Below, in pieces: positions 7,850 to 15,625 of a stretch of DNA of 64,000 nt. The stretch's first letter is position 1; each line of letters opens with the position of its first letter. The notes beneath the pieces were generated by a model that searched no databases, was not told the origin of the DNA, and saw only the letters and a list, made by a program, of their open reading frames with translations. The DNA comes from VRUE01 sp963764365 (GTDB taxonomy: Bacteria > Actinomycetota > Thermoleophilia > Solirubrobacterales > 70-9): contig CAVXSI010000015.1 in NCBI GenBank assembly GCA_963764365.1, positions 124,001 through 188,000 of the forward strand. The letters are read 5' to 3'. The position numbers and the translations under genes are program-made.

Positions 7850-8845
7850 ATGAAGGTCTTCGTGACCGGGGGAACCGGGTTCATCGGCGGCGAGGTGGTG
7901 CGGCAGCTGCGCGAGCGCGGCGACGAGGCCGTCTGCCTCGTCCGCAGCCCCGAGAAGGCCGCGAAGCTGACCGAGCTCGGCTGCCGGCTGGTCGCCGGCG
8001 ACCTCGGCGACGCGGAGGCGATCCGCAGCGGCATGGAGGGCTGCGACGCGGCGATCCACGCCGCGGCGATGTACGAGGTGGGCATCCCCGCATCCCAGCA
8101 CCCGGCGATGTGGGAGGCGAACGTCGCCGGGACCGAGCGGGTGCTGGCCGCGGCGCGCGAGGTCGGCGTGCCCAAGGTCGTCTACGTCTCAACCGTCGGC
8201 GTCTTCGGCAACACCCACCGCCAGGTGGTCGACGAGTCCTACGAGCACCCCGGCAGGGAGTTCACCTCCTATTACGAGGAGACCAAGCTCGAGGCGCACC
8301 GGATCGCCAGGCGGATGATCGCCGACGGCCTGCCGGGCGTCATCGTCCAGCCCGGCGGCGTCTACGGCCCCGGCGACACCTCGCAGGTCGCCGACCTGCT
8401 CGAGCAGTTCCTCGCCGGCAAGCTCCCCCTGATGCCTTTCCCCGAGCTGGGCATCTGCCTCAGCCACGTCGAGGACGTCGCTGCCGGGATCCTGCTGGCG
8501 CTCGACAGGGGCGAGGTCGGCGAGGCCTACGTGCTGAGCGGTCCGGTGACGACGATGCGCGACGCGATCGAGACCGTCGCCGGGCTGACCGGCCGCAAGG
8601 CGCCGAAGCGGTCGATGCCGGTAACGCTGATGAAGGCGATGACGCCGATCGGGCCGCTGGTCGGCAGGCTGATGGGCCAGCCGCCGAACCTGCGCGAGCT
8701 GATCTCCTCCGCCGACGGCGTCACCTTCTGGGCGACGCACGAGAAGGCGACCCGCGAGCTCGGCTACGCACCGCGCGGGATGGAGGAGGGCATGCGGCAG
8801 ACGCTCGAGGCCGACGACCGCTTTCCCGCCCCGACCGCCGCCTGA
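7850..8845 (+). CDS. NAD(P)-dependent epimerase/dehydratase (extended SDR)
   Basis: 331 residues. The N-terminal Rossmann motif TGGTGFIGGEV (6-16) and the catalytic YEETK (Tyr-x3-Lys, near 143-147) place it in the extended short-chain dehydrogenase group, close to dihydroflavonol-reductase-like proteins. The substrate is unknown. The MBL-fold gene begins 14 nt downstream in the same direction, suggesting a two-gene operon. Confidence 0.88.
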   Translation: MKVFVTGGTGFIGGEVVRQLRERGDEAVCLVRSPEKAAKLTELGCRLVAGDLGDAEAIRSGMEGCDAAIHAAAMYEVGIPASQHPAMWEANVAGTERVLAAAREVGVPKVVYVSTVGVFGNTHRQVVDESYEHPGREFTSYYEETKLEAHRIARRMIADGLPGVIVQPGGVYGPGDTSQVADLLEQFLAGKLPLMPFPELGICLSHVEDVAAGILLALDRGEVGEAYVLSGPVTTMRDAIETVAGLTGRKAPKRSMPVTLMKAMTPIGPLVGRLMGQPPNLRELISSADGVTFWATHEKATRELGYAPRGMEEGMRQTLEADDRFPAPTAA

Positions 8846-8859
8846 GCCGCACGCCCGCG

Positions 8860-9708
8860 ATGCGCGCGATCGATGTCATGCACCTCGGGCGGCCGCACGT
8901 GATCGGCTGCTGGCAGGTCGGCGAGGCGCTGGTCGACCCGGGCCCGGAGTCGTCGCTGGCGACGCTGCTTGAGGCGCTCGGGGAGGAGCAGCCGCGGGCG
9001 CTGCTGCTGACCCACATCCATCTCGACCACGCCGCCGCGACCGGCGCGATGGTGCGGCGCTGGCCCGAGCTCGAGGTCTACGTGCACGAGCGCGGGGCCC
9101 CCCACCTGGTCGACCCCTCGCGGCTGCTGGCCAGCGCCGAGCGGCTCTACGGCGACGAGATGGAGCGGCTGTGGGGCGAGATCGTCCCCGTCCCCGAGGC
9201 CAACGTCACCGCCCTCGCCGGCGGTGAGACCGTGCTCGGCATGCGCGTCGCCTACACCCCCGGCCACGCCTCCCATCACGTCTGCTACCTGCACGAGGAG
9301 AGCGGCACCGCCTTCGTCGGCGACGTCGCCGGGGCACGCATCCCGGCCGTCGACCTGATCGTTCCCCCCACGCCGCCCCCCGACATCGACATCGAGGCCT
9401 GGGAGGACTCGCTCGCGACCGTCGAAGACTGGCGCCCCGAGCGCCTCGCCCTCACCCACTTCGGCGCGATCGACGATCCCCTCCCCCATCTCCAACACGT
9501 CCGCGAGCGCCTCCGCGAAGAGGCCCAGCTCGCCAAGGAGCTAGACGAGGACGCCTACGAGCAACACCACCGCTCCCGAGTCACCACAAGCTCCACGACC
9601 CCCGAGGCCGCAGAAGAGCTGATCCAGTCCGTCCCCCCGCAGTACCAGTGGCGCGGCCTGAACCGGTACTGGAACAAGCTGGAGGAGAGAAAGGCGGGGT
9701 CCGGGTAG
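8860..9708 (+). CDS. MBL-fold metallo-hydrolase
   Basis: 282 residues. The metal-binding motif THIHLDHA (HxHxDH) is near residue 48, with further ligands in PGHASHH and FVGDVAG and in the C-terminal LTHFG. This is a glyoxalase-II/lactonase-like hydrolase of unknown substrate. The C-terminal 60 residues (after DPLPHLQHV) form a helical extension. The stop codon lies inside the left arm of palindromic element A. Confidence 0.88.
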   Translation: MRAIDVMHLGRPHVIGCWQVGEALVDPGPESSLATLLEALGEEQPRALLLTHIHLDHAAATGAMVRRWPELEVYVHERGAPHLVDPSRLLASAERLYGDEMERLWGEIVPVPEANVTALAGGETVLGMRVAYTPGHASHHVCYLHEESGTAFVGDVAGARIPAVDLIVPPTPPPDIDIEAWEDSLATVEDWRPERLALTHFGAIDDPLPHLQHVRERLREEAQLAKELDEDAYEQHHRSRVTTSSTTPEAAEELIQSVPPQYQWRGLNRYWNKLEERKAGSG

Positions 9709-9805
9709 GGCCGGAACGTCTTGTACTTTTTCGCCCGACCGCATCGGCGAGAGACGCCCCGCGCCCGGCGAAAAAGTTAAGTGGAGGCCCTACCCGGACC
9801 CCGCC
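9693..9805. repeat. variable-arm palindromic element, copy A
   Basis: A perfect 20-bp inverted repeat (9693-9712 and 9786-9805) flanks a 73-nt core. The core begins GGAACGTCTTGTACTTTTTC and ends GGCGAAAAAGTTAAG, giving a 10-bp inner stem (CTTTTTCGCC with GGCGAAAAAG) and an apical GGCGAGAGACGCC hairpin. The left arm contains the stop of the MBL gene, and the right arm ends 3 nt before the stop of convergent dapL. It could act as a bidirectional terminator. Confidence 0.88.
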
Positions 9806-9808
9806 CCC

Positions 9809-10999
9809 TCAAGCCAAGTGCTCCCGCATCCGCTCGACCGCCTGACCGATGCGGTCATCCGGCGCCGTCAGCGCGATGCGGAAGAACCCCTCGCCGCTCG
9901 GCCCGTACATAGACCCCGGCGAGACCACCACCGCCGCCTCCTCCAACACCAGCTCGGCGAAGGAGGTCGAGGTATGACCCTTGGGGACCGGCGCCCAGAC
10001 GTAGATCGTCCCCTTCGGGGTGTCGACCTCGACCCCGATCTCACGCAGGGCGCCGACGACCAGGTCGCGGCGGCGGGCGTAGGTCGCGTTCATCTCCGCC
10101 AGCGGCTCCGGCGGGCCGCCGAGCGCGGCGGCGCCGGCCAGCTGCACCGCCTCGAACAGGCCGGAATCGACGTTGGTCTTCAGCCGCCAGTAGGTCTGCA
10201 CCGCCTCGCGGTTGCCGAGAATCGCGGCGCAGCGCCAGCCGGTCATGTTGTAGCCCTTGGAGAGCGAGAAGACCTCGACCCCGACCTCCTTAGCGCCGGG
10301 GGTGGCGAGGAAGCTGGGCGCGACGTAGTCGTCGTAGGTCGTCTCCGAGTAGGCGTTGTCGTGGACGACGAGGATCTCGTGCTCGCGGGCGAACTCGACG
10401 ACCAGCTCGAAGAAGCCCTCGGGGACGATCGCCCCGGTCGGGTTGTTCGGGTAGTTGAGGAACATCAGCCGCGCCTTCGCGGCGACGTCTGCGGGAACCG
10501 CGCCAAGATCGGGGGCGAATCCGCGCTCGGGCAGCAGCGGCAGCAGCTCCGGCGTGGCACCGGCGAGGATCGGGCCGCCGGTGTAGACCGGGTAGCCGGG
10601 GTCGGAGGCGAGCGCCACGCCGCCCGGGTCGAGGAAGGCGAAGCAGAGGTTGTAGATGCACTCCTTGGCGCCGATCGCCGGGATCACCTCGCCGTCGGGG
10701 TCGATCTCGACCCCGAAGCGGCGGTCGTAGAACTCGGCGAAAGCGCGGCGGAAGTCGTCGCGGCCGCGATTGCTCGGGTACCGGTGCGTGGCCGGGTCGG
10801 CGATCGCCTCCCGCATCGCCTCGACGATGTGGGGGTAGGTCGGCCGGTCGGGGTCGCCGATCCCGAGGCTGATCACGTCGATCCCGGCGGCCCGCTTGTC
10901 GGCGATCTGCTGCTCGAGTTCCTGGAACTTGTAGGGCGGCATCGCCTCCAACCGCTTCGAGGGCGCGGCGATGCCCGGCTTCGCGCTCGTCTCGGTCAC
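9809..10999 (-). CDS. dapL: LL-diaminopimelate aminotransferase (fold type I PLP enzyme)
   Basis: 396 residues from a GTG. It converts tetrahydrodipicolinate plus glutamate to LL-diaminopimelate, bypassing the acylated intermediates of lysine and cell-wall biosynthesis. Visible features are the substrate region GIGDPD, the PLP-contact motif YPNNPTGA, the Asp/Tyr pair in HDNAYSETTYD, and the Schiff-base Lys in SLSKGYNMTGWR. dapF lies 11 nt upstream in the same direction, which supports the DapL assignment over a general aspartate aminotransferase. Confidence 0.87.
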   Translation of the reverse strand: MTETSAKPGIAAPSKRLEAMPPYKFQELEQQIADKRAAGIDVISLGIGDPDRPTYPHIVEAMREAIADPATHRYPSNRGRDDFRRAFAEFYDRRFGVEIDPDGEVIPAIGAKECIYNLCFAFLDPGGVALASDPGYPVYTGGPILAGATPELLPLLPERGFAPDLGAVPADVAAKARLMFLNYPNNPTGAIVPEGFFELVVEFAREHEILVVHDNAYSETTYDDYVAPSFLATPGAKEVGVEVFSLSKGYNMTGWRCAAILGNREAVQTYWRLKTNVDSGLFEAVQLAGAAALGGPPEPLAEMNATYARRRDLVVGALREIGVEVDTPKGTIYVWAPVPKGHTSTSFAELVLEEAAVVVSPGSMYGPSGEGFFRIALTAPDDRIGQAVERMREHLA

Positions 11000-11010
11000 G
11001 GGCCGGAACC

Positions 11011-11850
11011 CTAAACGTCAGCGAGCGCCCGCAGCAGCTCGGCCGAGAGCTCGCCGGAGCAGACCGGCTCCGCCCAGCCGGTCAGTCGCACATCGAGATC
11101 GTCGGAGATCTCGACCTCCAGCTCGCCGCCGTCGAGCTCGACGGCGATCGGGCTCGGCGCGCCGGCGAGGAAGGCGGCGATCGCGGCGCCGCTCGCCCCG
11201 GTGCCCGAGGAGAGCGTCTCCCCCACGCCGCGCTCGAAGATCCGCGCCCGCACGCGGCTGCCGTCGACCGCGTAGAAGGAGACGTTGGTGCGGTTGGGGA
11301 ACAGCTCGTGGCCTTCGATTGCCGGCCCGACCGCCGCGACGTCGAGATCCTCGACCTCGTCGCCGACCTCGATCGCACACTGCGGGTTGCCGATCGAGAC
11401 GTGCTGGAAGCGCCACTGGCGACCGCCGGCGCTCAACGCTCCCCTGCCGTCCGACGGGCCGGATGGAAAGTCCTTCGATGCGGTCGCGGCACGTCCCATC
11501 TCGACCGAGCAGGTCCGCTCCGAGGTGATCGTCGGCGTCACCGGCCCGGCGACGGTGCCGATCGTGAACGTGTCCTCCGCAGTCCAGCCGTGGCGTCGCA
11601 GGTAGAGGATCGCCTCCCGGGCCCCGTTCCCCGACAGCTCCGCCTCCGACCCGTCCGGGTTGAAGATCCGCAGCGAGGCGACCAGATCCGGATCCTCGCT
11701 GCGCGACAGCAGCAGCACCCCGTCCGACCCGACCCCGAAGTGCGGATCGCAGATCAACCTCACCCGGGCCGCACTCAACTCCCAGGGCAACCGATCCGCC
11801 TCGAAGATCACGTAGTCGTTCCCCAGCGCCTGCCACTTCTCGAATCTCAC
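11011..11850 (-). CDS. dapF: diaminopimelate epimerase homologue lacking both catalytic cysteines
   Basis: 279 residues with the full two-domain DapF fold: N-terminal GNDYVIF, HFGVGSDG, NPDGSEAELSGNGARE, then the C-terminal GNPQCA, PNRTNV, ERGVGETLSSGTGAS. In characterised DapF the racemising pair is the Cys of xCGNG (Cys73 in Haemophilus) and the Cys of xCG(T/S)G. Here both are Ser, residues 73 and 215, read directly from TCG codons. Binding residues for the meso/LL substrate are retained. GTG start, 6 nt after TAGGGT. The context (dapL downstream) fits the lysine/DAP pathway, but normal chemistry is doubtful. Confidence 0.85.
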   Translation of the reverse strand: MRFEKWQALGNDYVIFEADRLPWELSAARVRLICDPHFGVGSDGVLLLSRSEDPDLVASLRIFNPDGSEAELSGNGAREAILYLRRHGWTAEDTFTIGTVAGPVTPTITSERTCSVEMGRAATASKDFPSGPSDGRGALSAGGRQWRFQHVSIGNPQCAIEVGDEVEDLDVAAVGPAIEGHELFPNRTNVSFYAVDGSRVRARIFERGVGETLSSGTGASGAAIAAFLAGAPSPIAVELDGGELEVEISDDLDVRLTGWAEPVCSGELSAELLRALADV

Positions 11851-11856
11851 ACCCAG

Positions 11857-11862
11857 ACCCTA
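11857..11862 (-). promoter_or_regulatory. -10 element TAGGGT of dapF
   Basis: TAGGGT is separated by 6 nt from the GTG at 11850. This makes a leaderless dapF-dapL message likely, separate from the miaB-miaA genes upstream. Confidence 0.5.
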
Positions 11863-11866
11863 CTCA

Positions 11867-11917
11867 GACGTGCCGTGAGTTAGCTGCCCATATAGGGGGT
11901 CTAAGTCACGGCACGTC
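11867..11917 (-). terminator. palindrome at the miaA 3' end
   Basis: GACGTGCCGTGA (11867-11878) and TCACGGCACGTC (11906-11917) are a perfect 12-bp inverted repeat around 27 nt. The right arm includes the miaA stop codon. There is no T-run after the stem. It is a probable factor-dependent terminator or mRNA-end structure. Confidence 0.45.
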
Positions 11918-12634
11918 CGAGGCGATTTGGGTTGCCACGGCGGCGTCGTCGAGGTCGGTGCGGTCGATCTGGTGGAGGTTGGGGATCTTGCGCATCCAGG
12001 TGAGCTGGCGGCGGGCGTAGTTGCGGGAGCGTTTCTTCATCCGCTCGATGTCGCCGGCCAGCAGCTCGTCGAAGCCGAGCGCCTTGCGGGCCGTTCGCGA
12101 GGGACCCAGCGCTTCGGCCCGCCGCACCTCCTCCTCCGCCCCGCCGGCGACGATCGCCTCCGTTCGCGCGTCGATCCGCTCGTAGAGCAGCGCCCGCTCC
12201 ATCTCAAGACCGAAGATCGTCGTCGGCAACCGCGTCTGCGGCGACCAAAGCTCCGAGTCCGCCGCTTCCGGCGGCGCCTTGACAAGCGACAGCTCCGCCA
12301 CCGCCGCCCGCAGGTAGAGCCCGGTCCCCCCCACCACGATCGGCATCCGCCCAGCTGCCAGCGCGCGATCGATCTCAGCATGGGCCAACCGCATGTAGTC
12401 CCCGACCGAGAACGGCCGGGTGACGGGCACAAACCCGACCAGCCGATGCTCCAGCTTCTCCTGCTCCCCGGCCGTAGCCACCCCCGTAAGCACGCTCAGC
12501 CCCTCGTACACCTGCAGCGCATCGCAGGAGATGGCAACGGGATCCTCCCCCCGCTCCCGCAGCTTTTCCGCCAGCGCGATGGCCACCCCGGTCTTCCCCA
12601 CACCGGTCGGCCCGAATATCCCGAGGACGCTCAC
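11906..12634 (-). CDS. miaA: tRNA dimethylallyltransferase
   Basis: 242 residues. MiaA transfers a dimethylallyl group to N6 of A37 in tRNAs reading UNN codons. The P-loop GPTGVGKT (8-15), DALQVYEGL with the catalytic Asp, and VVGGTGLYLRA are all present. It is about 60 residues shorter than Escherichia coli MiaA, mainly between the PPEA segment and the C-terminal RRQLTWMRK helix. The GTG start lies 2 nt from the left arm of palindromic element B. miaB, the next enzyme on the same nucleoside, is upstream. Confidence 0.92.
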   Translation of the reverse strand: MSVLGIFGPTGVGKTGVAIALAEKLRERGEDPVAISCDALQVYEGLSVLTGVATAGEQEKLEHRLVGFVPVTRPFSVGDYMRLAHAEIDRALAAGRMPIVVGGTGLYLRAAVAELSLVKAPPEAADSELWSPQTRLPTTIFGLEMERALLYERIDARTEAIVAGGAEEEVRRAEALGPSRTARKALGFDELLAGDIERMKKRSRNYARRQLTWMRKIPNLHQIDRTDLDDAAVATQIASDVP

Positions 12635-12635
12635 C

Positions 12636-12752
12636 GGGAGGGGTGGGGGTGCTGCCCCGAACGGCTTGTACTTTTCCGCCCGAGGACGTCCAAGAGAGTC
12701 GCCCCGCTGCCCGCGGAAAAGTTGAGAGAGGGGTTACACCCCCACCCCTCCC
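12636..12752. repeat. variable-arm palindromic element, copy B
   Basis: A perfect 16-bp inverted repeat (12636-12651 and 12737-12752; GGGAGGGGTGGGGGTG and complement) encloses 85 nt. The core contains CGGCTTGTACTTTTCCGCCC and GCGGAAAAGTTGAG, so the inner stem ACTTTTCCGC/GCGGAAAAGT is complementary despite differing in sequence from copies A and C. It lies directly before the miaA start. Confidence 0.82.
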
Positions 12753-12768
12753 CCCGACACCATCGGGG
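12752..12768 (-). terminator. short hairpin after miaB
   Basis: CCCCGA (12752-12757) and TCGGGG (12763-12768) form a 6-bp stem with a 5-nt loop, 32 nt past the miaB stop and adjoining element B. There is no T-tract. Confidence 0.3.
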
Positions 12769-12800
12769 CGGGAGTTGGGCACGCGGCAGTGGCGACACCC

Positions 12801-14117
12801 CTACACCACGCTACGAAGCTTCTCGGTCCCCGCCAGCGTCGTCGAAGTAGCGCTCTCTATCTCGACCGTCACGAATTGACCGGCATCCGCCGTCCCATCG
12901 AAGTTGACCGCCTTGTTGTGCCGCGTCCGCCCCCGCAGCCGGCTCGGATCGGTCCGGCTCGGCCCCTCGACCAGCACCTCCATCTCGCGCCCGACGAACC
13001 GCTGCGCCCTTTCGGTGGCTCGCGCCTGCACCAGCTCGACCAGCCGCCCCATCCGCTCCTTCTTCACCGCGTGCGCCACCTGCCCGCCCATCGTCATCGC
13101 CTCGGTCTCGCGCCGCGGCGAGAAGACGAAGGTGAAGGCGCTGTCGTAGCCGACCTCGTCGACCACCTCCAGGGTCTGCTCGAAGTCCGCCTCGCTCTCG
13201 CCCGGGAAGCCGACGATGACGTCGGTGGTGATCGCGCAGTCGGGAACGTGCTCGCGGATCAGCGCGACGCGGTCCATGTAGCGCTGCCGGTCGTAGGTGC
13301 GGCGCATCCGCTTCAACACGGCGCTGGAGCCCGACTGCAGCGGCAGGTGGATCTGCTCGCAGAGGGCGGGCAGCTCGGCGTGGGCGCGGATCACGTCCTC
13401 CCTCATGTCCTTCGGGTGCGGGCTGGTGTAGCGGATCCGCTCGATCCCCGCGACCGCGTCGATCCGGGCCAGCAGCCCGGAGAAGCCGACCCGCGAGTCC
13501 CGCGGCAGGTCGCGGCCGTAGCTGTTGACGTTCTGGCCCAGCAGCGTCAGCTCAAGCACCCCGTCGGCGGCCAGCGCCTCGGCCTCGGCGACCAGCTCTC
13601 CCGGGTCGCGGCTCTGCTCGCGGCCGCGGGTCGAGGGGACGATGCAGTAGGCGCACCGGCAGTTGCAGCCCTGGGAGATCTGCAGCCAGCCCTGGAACTC
13701 GCGCTCACGCCGGGCCGGCAGGTGGCCGGAGAAGTCCTCGAACTCGAAGTAGCCCTGGGCGGTCAGCGAGTCGGAGTTGAGGAACTCGGCGAGGCGGTGG
13801 ATCTGCCCCGGCCCGAAGGCGACGTCGACGAACGGGAAGCGCGCGAAGACCTCGTCCTTGACCGACTGCGCCCAGCAGCCGCCGACGCCGACAACCCGCT
13901 CGGGGTCTTCGGACTTCAGCCGCTTCGCCTCGCCGAGGTGGGCGACGAAGCGGCTGTCGGCCGACTCGCGGATCGAGCAGGTGTTGAAGAGGATCAGGTC
14001 GGCGTCGGAGCGGCTCGGAGCCCGCTCGTACCCGAGCGACTCGAGCATCCCCTGCATCCGCTCGGAGTCGTGCACGTTCATCTGACAGCCGAACGTGGTG
14101 ACGTGGTAGCTGGGCAT
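12801..14117 (-). CDS. miaB: tRNA-2-methylthio-N6-dimethylallyladenosine synthase
   Basis: 438 residues. A radical-SAM methylthiotransferase acting after MiaA at position 37. The N-terminal UPF0004 domain has three cluster Cys (in FGCQMN, NTCSIR and GGCWAQ). The radical-SAM motif CNCRCAYC (CX3CX2C) follows near residue 157, and a TRAM domain ends the protein. The ATG at 14117 starts at the conserved SYHVTTFGCQMN and is 8 nt from TAGAGT. Confidence 0.95.
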   Translation of the reverse strand: MPSYHVTTFGCQMNVHDSERMQGMLESLGYERAPSRSDADLILFNTCSIRESADSRFVAHLGEAKRLKSEDPERVVGVGGCWAQSVKDEVFARFPFVDVAFGPGQIHRLAEFLNSDSLTAQGYFEFEDFSGHLPARREREFQGWLQISQGCNCRCAYCIVPSTRGREQSRDPGELVAEAEALAADGVLELTLLGQNVNSYGRDLPRDSRVGFSGLLARIDAVAGIERIRYTSPHPKDMREDVIRAHAELPALCEQIHLPLQSGSSAVLKRMRRTYDRQRYMDRVALIREHVPDCAITTDVIVGFPGESEADFEQTLEVVDEVGYDSAFTFVFSPRRETEAMTMGGQVAHAVKKERMGRLVELVQARATERAQRFVGREMEVLVEGPSRTDPSRLRGRTRHNKAVNFDGTADAGQFVTVEIESATSTTLAGTEKLRSVV

Positions 14118-14125
14118 GGCGCCCA

Positions 14126-14131
14126 ACTCTA
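14126..14131 (-). promoter_or_regulatory. -10 element TAGAGT of miaB
   Basis: TAGAGT is followed by 8 nt to the ATG at 14117, with no Shine-Dalgarno between. Confidence 0.5.
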
Positions 14132-14136
14132 ATGGG

Positions 14137-14391
14137 CTACTGGTTCTCCGCCGCTTCGGATTCCTGCGTCGCCTGCGGCAGGTCAACCGCCTTCTCCTTG
14201 GCGCTTTCCTCGTCCTTGGAGTGGAGGACCGCGAAGGTGGTCGTGCCGCCGACCAGGATCGCGAACCAGAGGAAGACCAGCGGCGCGGCCTTGCCGGGGA
14301 AGCTCTTCACCCGCAGGCCGACGAAGGCGACCACCACCGCTGAGACCGCGAGCAGCGGCCCGAGGATGTAGAAGATCGTTTCGTCGCTCAT
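14137..14391 (-). CDS. small membrane protein with two transmembrane helices
   Basis: 84 residues. Two hydrophobic helices (about 6-25 and 36-55) are joined by a basic loop containing RVKSFPGK and followed by a charged C-terminal tail rich in Glu and Gln. No family is recognised. It sits between recA and miaB and has its own TAGGAT box. Confidence 0.7.
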   Translation of the reverse strand: MSDETIFYILGPLLAVSAVVVAFVGLRVKSFPGKAAPLVFLWFAILVGGTTTFAVLHSKDEESAKEKAVDLPQATQESEAAENQ

Positions 14392-14400
14392 GCGCCGATG

Positions 14401-14406
14401 ATCCTA
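14401..14406 (-). promoter_or_regulatory. -10 element TAGGAT of the two-helix membrane protein
   Basis: TAGGAT is 9 nt before the ATG at 14391. Confidence 0.45.
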
Positions 14407-14419
14407 TTGGCTGCGCGCC

Positions 14420-15514
14420 TCAGGCCGCTTTTGCCTCGGCGACCGGCGGCTCCGGCGCCGCCTCGGCCGGCACCGACCCCTCCCCGCCGATCCCCAGCGC
14501 GGCGCGGATCTTCGCCTCCAGCTCGCTCGCGACCTCGGGGTTATCGGCCAGGAACTGCTTGGCGTTGTTGCGGCCCTGGCCGAGGCGGGTGTCGCCGTAG
14601 GAGAAGAACGCCCCCGATTTCCTCACCAGGTCGTGCTCGATCCCGAAGTCGATCAGGCCGCCCTCGCGGGAGATCCCGACCCCGTACTCGATGTCGAACT
14701 CGGCCTGCTTGAAGGGCGAGGCGACCTTGTTCTTGACGACTTTGACCCGCACCCGGTTGCCGACCGCCTCGGTCCCTTCCTTGAGGGTTTCGATACGGCG
14801 GATGTCGAGCCGCTGTGATGAGTAGAACTTCAGCGCCCGCCCGCCCGGCTGCGTCTCCGGCGAGCCGAACTGGACCCCGACTTTTTCGCGGATCTGGTTG
14901 GTGAACAGGCAGACGGTGTTGGTGCGGTTGAGGTTGCCGGCCAGTTTGCGCATCGCCTGCGACATCAGCCGCGCCTGCAGGCCGACCGTCGTGTCGCCGA
15001 TCTGGCCGTCGAGCTCGGCTTTCGGGGTCAGCGCCGCGACCGAGTCGATCGCGACCACGTCGACCGCCGCCGAGGCGATCAGCCGGTCGGCGATCTGCAG
15101 CGCCTGCTCGCCGTAGTCGGGCTGGGAGACCAGCAGCTCGTCGGTGTCGACGCCGATCTTGCCCGCGTAGCCCGGGTCGATCGAGTGCTCGGTGTCGATG
15201 AAGGCGCAGATGCCGCCGCGGGCCTGGGCCTCGGCGATGACGTGGTAGATCAGCGTCGTCTTGCCCGAGGACTCGGGGCCGAAGATCTCGACGATCCGCC
15301 CCCGCGGCACGCCGCCGATCCCCAGCGCCAGGTCGAGCGAGAGCGCCCCGGTCGGGATCGCCTCGATCGGGATCGCGGCGTCGGCGCCGAGGCGCATCAG
15401 CGCGCCCTGGCCGAAGTCCCGCTCGATCTGGGTCACCGCCGCCTCGAGGGCCGCGTCCTTGGCCTTGGCTTCCTTCGCCGAGGCGTCCTTCAATGCCGTC
15501 TTCCTGTCTGCCAT
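14420..15514 (-). CDS. recA: recombinase A
   Basis: 364 residues. The DNA strand-exchange and SOS co-protease RecA. Walker A GPESSGKT is at 79-86, with the MAW-type catalytic Glu in FIDTEHS, loop L1 in SQAMRKLAG and L2 in FTNQIREKVG. The N-terminal 20 residues are charged (KDASAKEAKAKD). The ATG at 15514 follows AGGAAGG about 8 nt upstream, a clear Shine-Dalgarno, unlike the many leaderless neighbours. No canonical GAACN4GTTC operator is seen upstream. cinA is upstream. Confidence 0.97.
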   Translation of the reverse strand: MADRKTALKDASAKEAKAKDAALEAAVTQIERDFGQGALMRLGADAAIPIEAIPTGALSLDLALGIGGVPRGRIVEIFGPESSGKTTLIYHVIAEAQARGGICAFIDTEHSIDPGYAGKIGVDTDELLVSQPDYGEQALQIADRLIASAAVDVVAIDSVAALTPKAELDGQIGDTTVGLQARLMSQAMRKLAGNLNRTNTVCLFTNQIREKVGVQFGSPETQPGGRALKFYSSQRLDIRRIETLKEGTEAVGNRVRVKVVKNKVASPFKQAEFDIEYGVGISREGGLIDFGIEHDLVRKSGAFFSYGDTRLGQGRNNAKQFLADNPEVASELEAKIRAALGIGGEGSVPAEAAPEPPVAEAKAA

Positions 15515-15625
15515 CTGATTTGCCTTCCTGCAGCTTGAACCGGGAACCGTAGAACTCCCAGCGGACGCTACGGGGGGCCGGCGCACGAGACAACGCGCGA
15601 ATGTAAAAAGTGCGTGCCGCCTTCG

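Noticed and set aside
15515..15625. A possible LexA operator upstream of recA (GTTC repeats near GTTCTACGGTTC on the minus strand)
   Set aside because: The repeats are direct, not the inverted GAACN4GTTC form, and no second SOS gene in the window carries a matching site.
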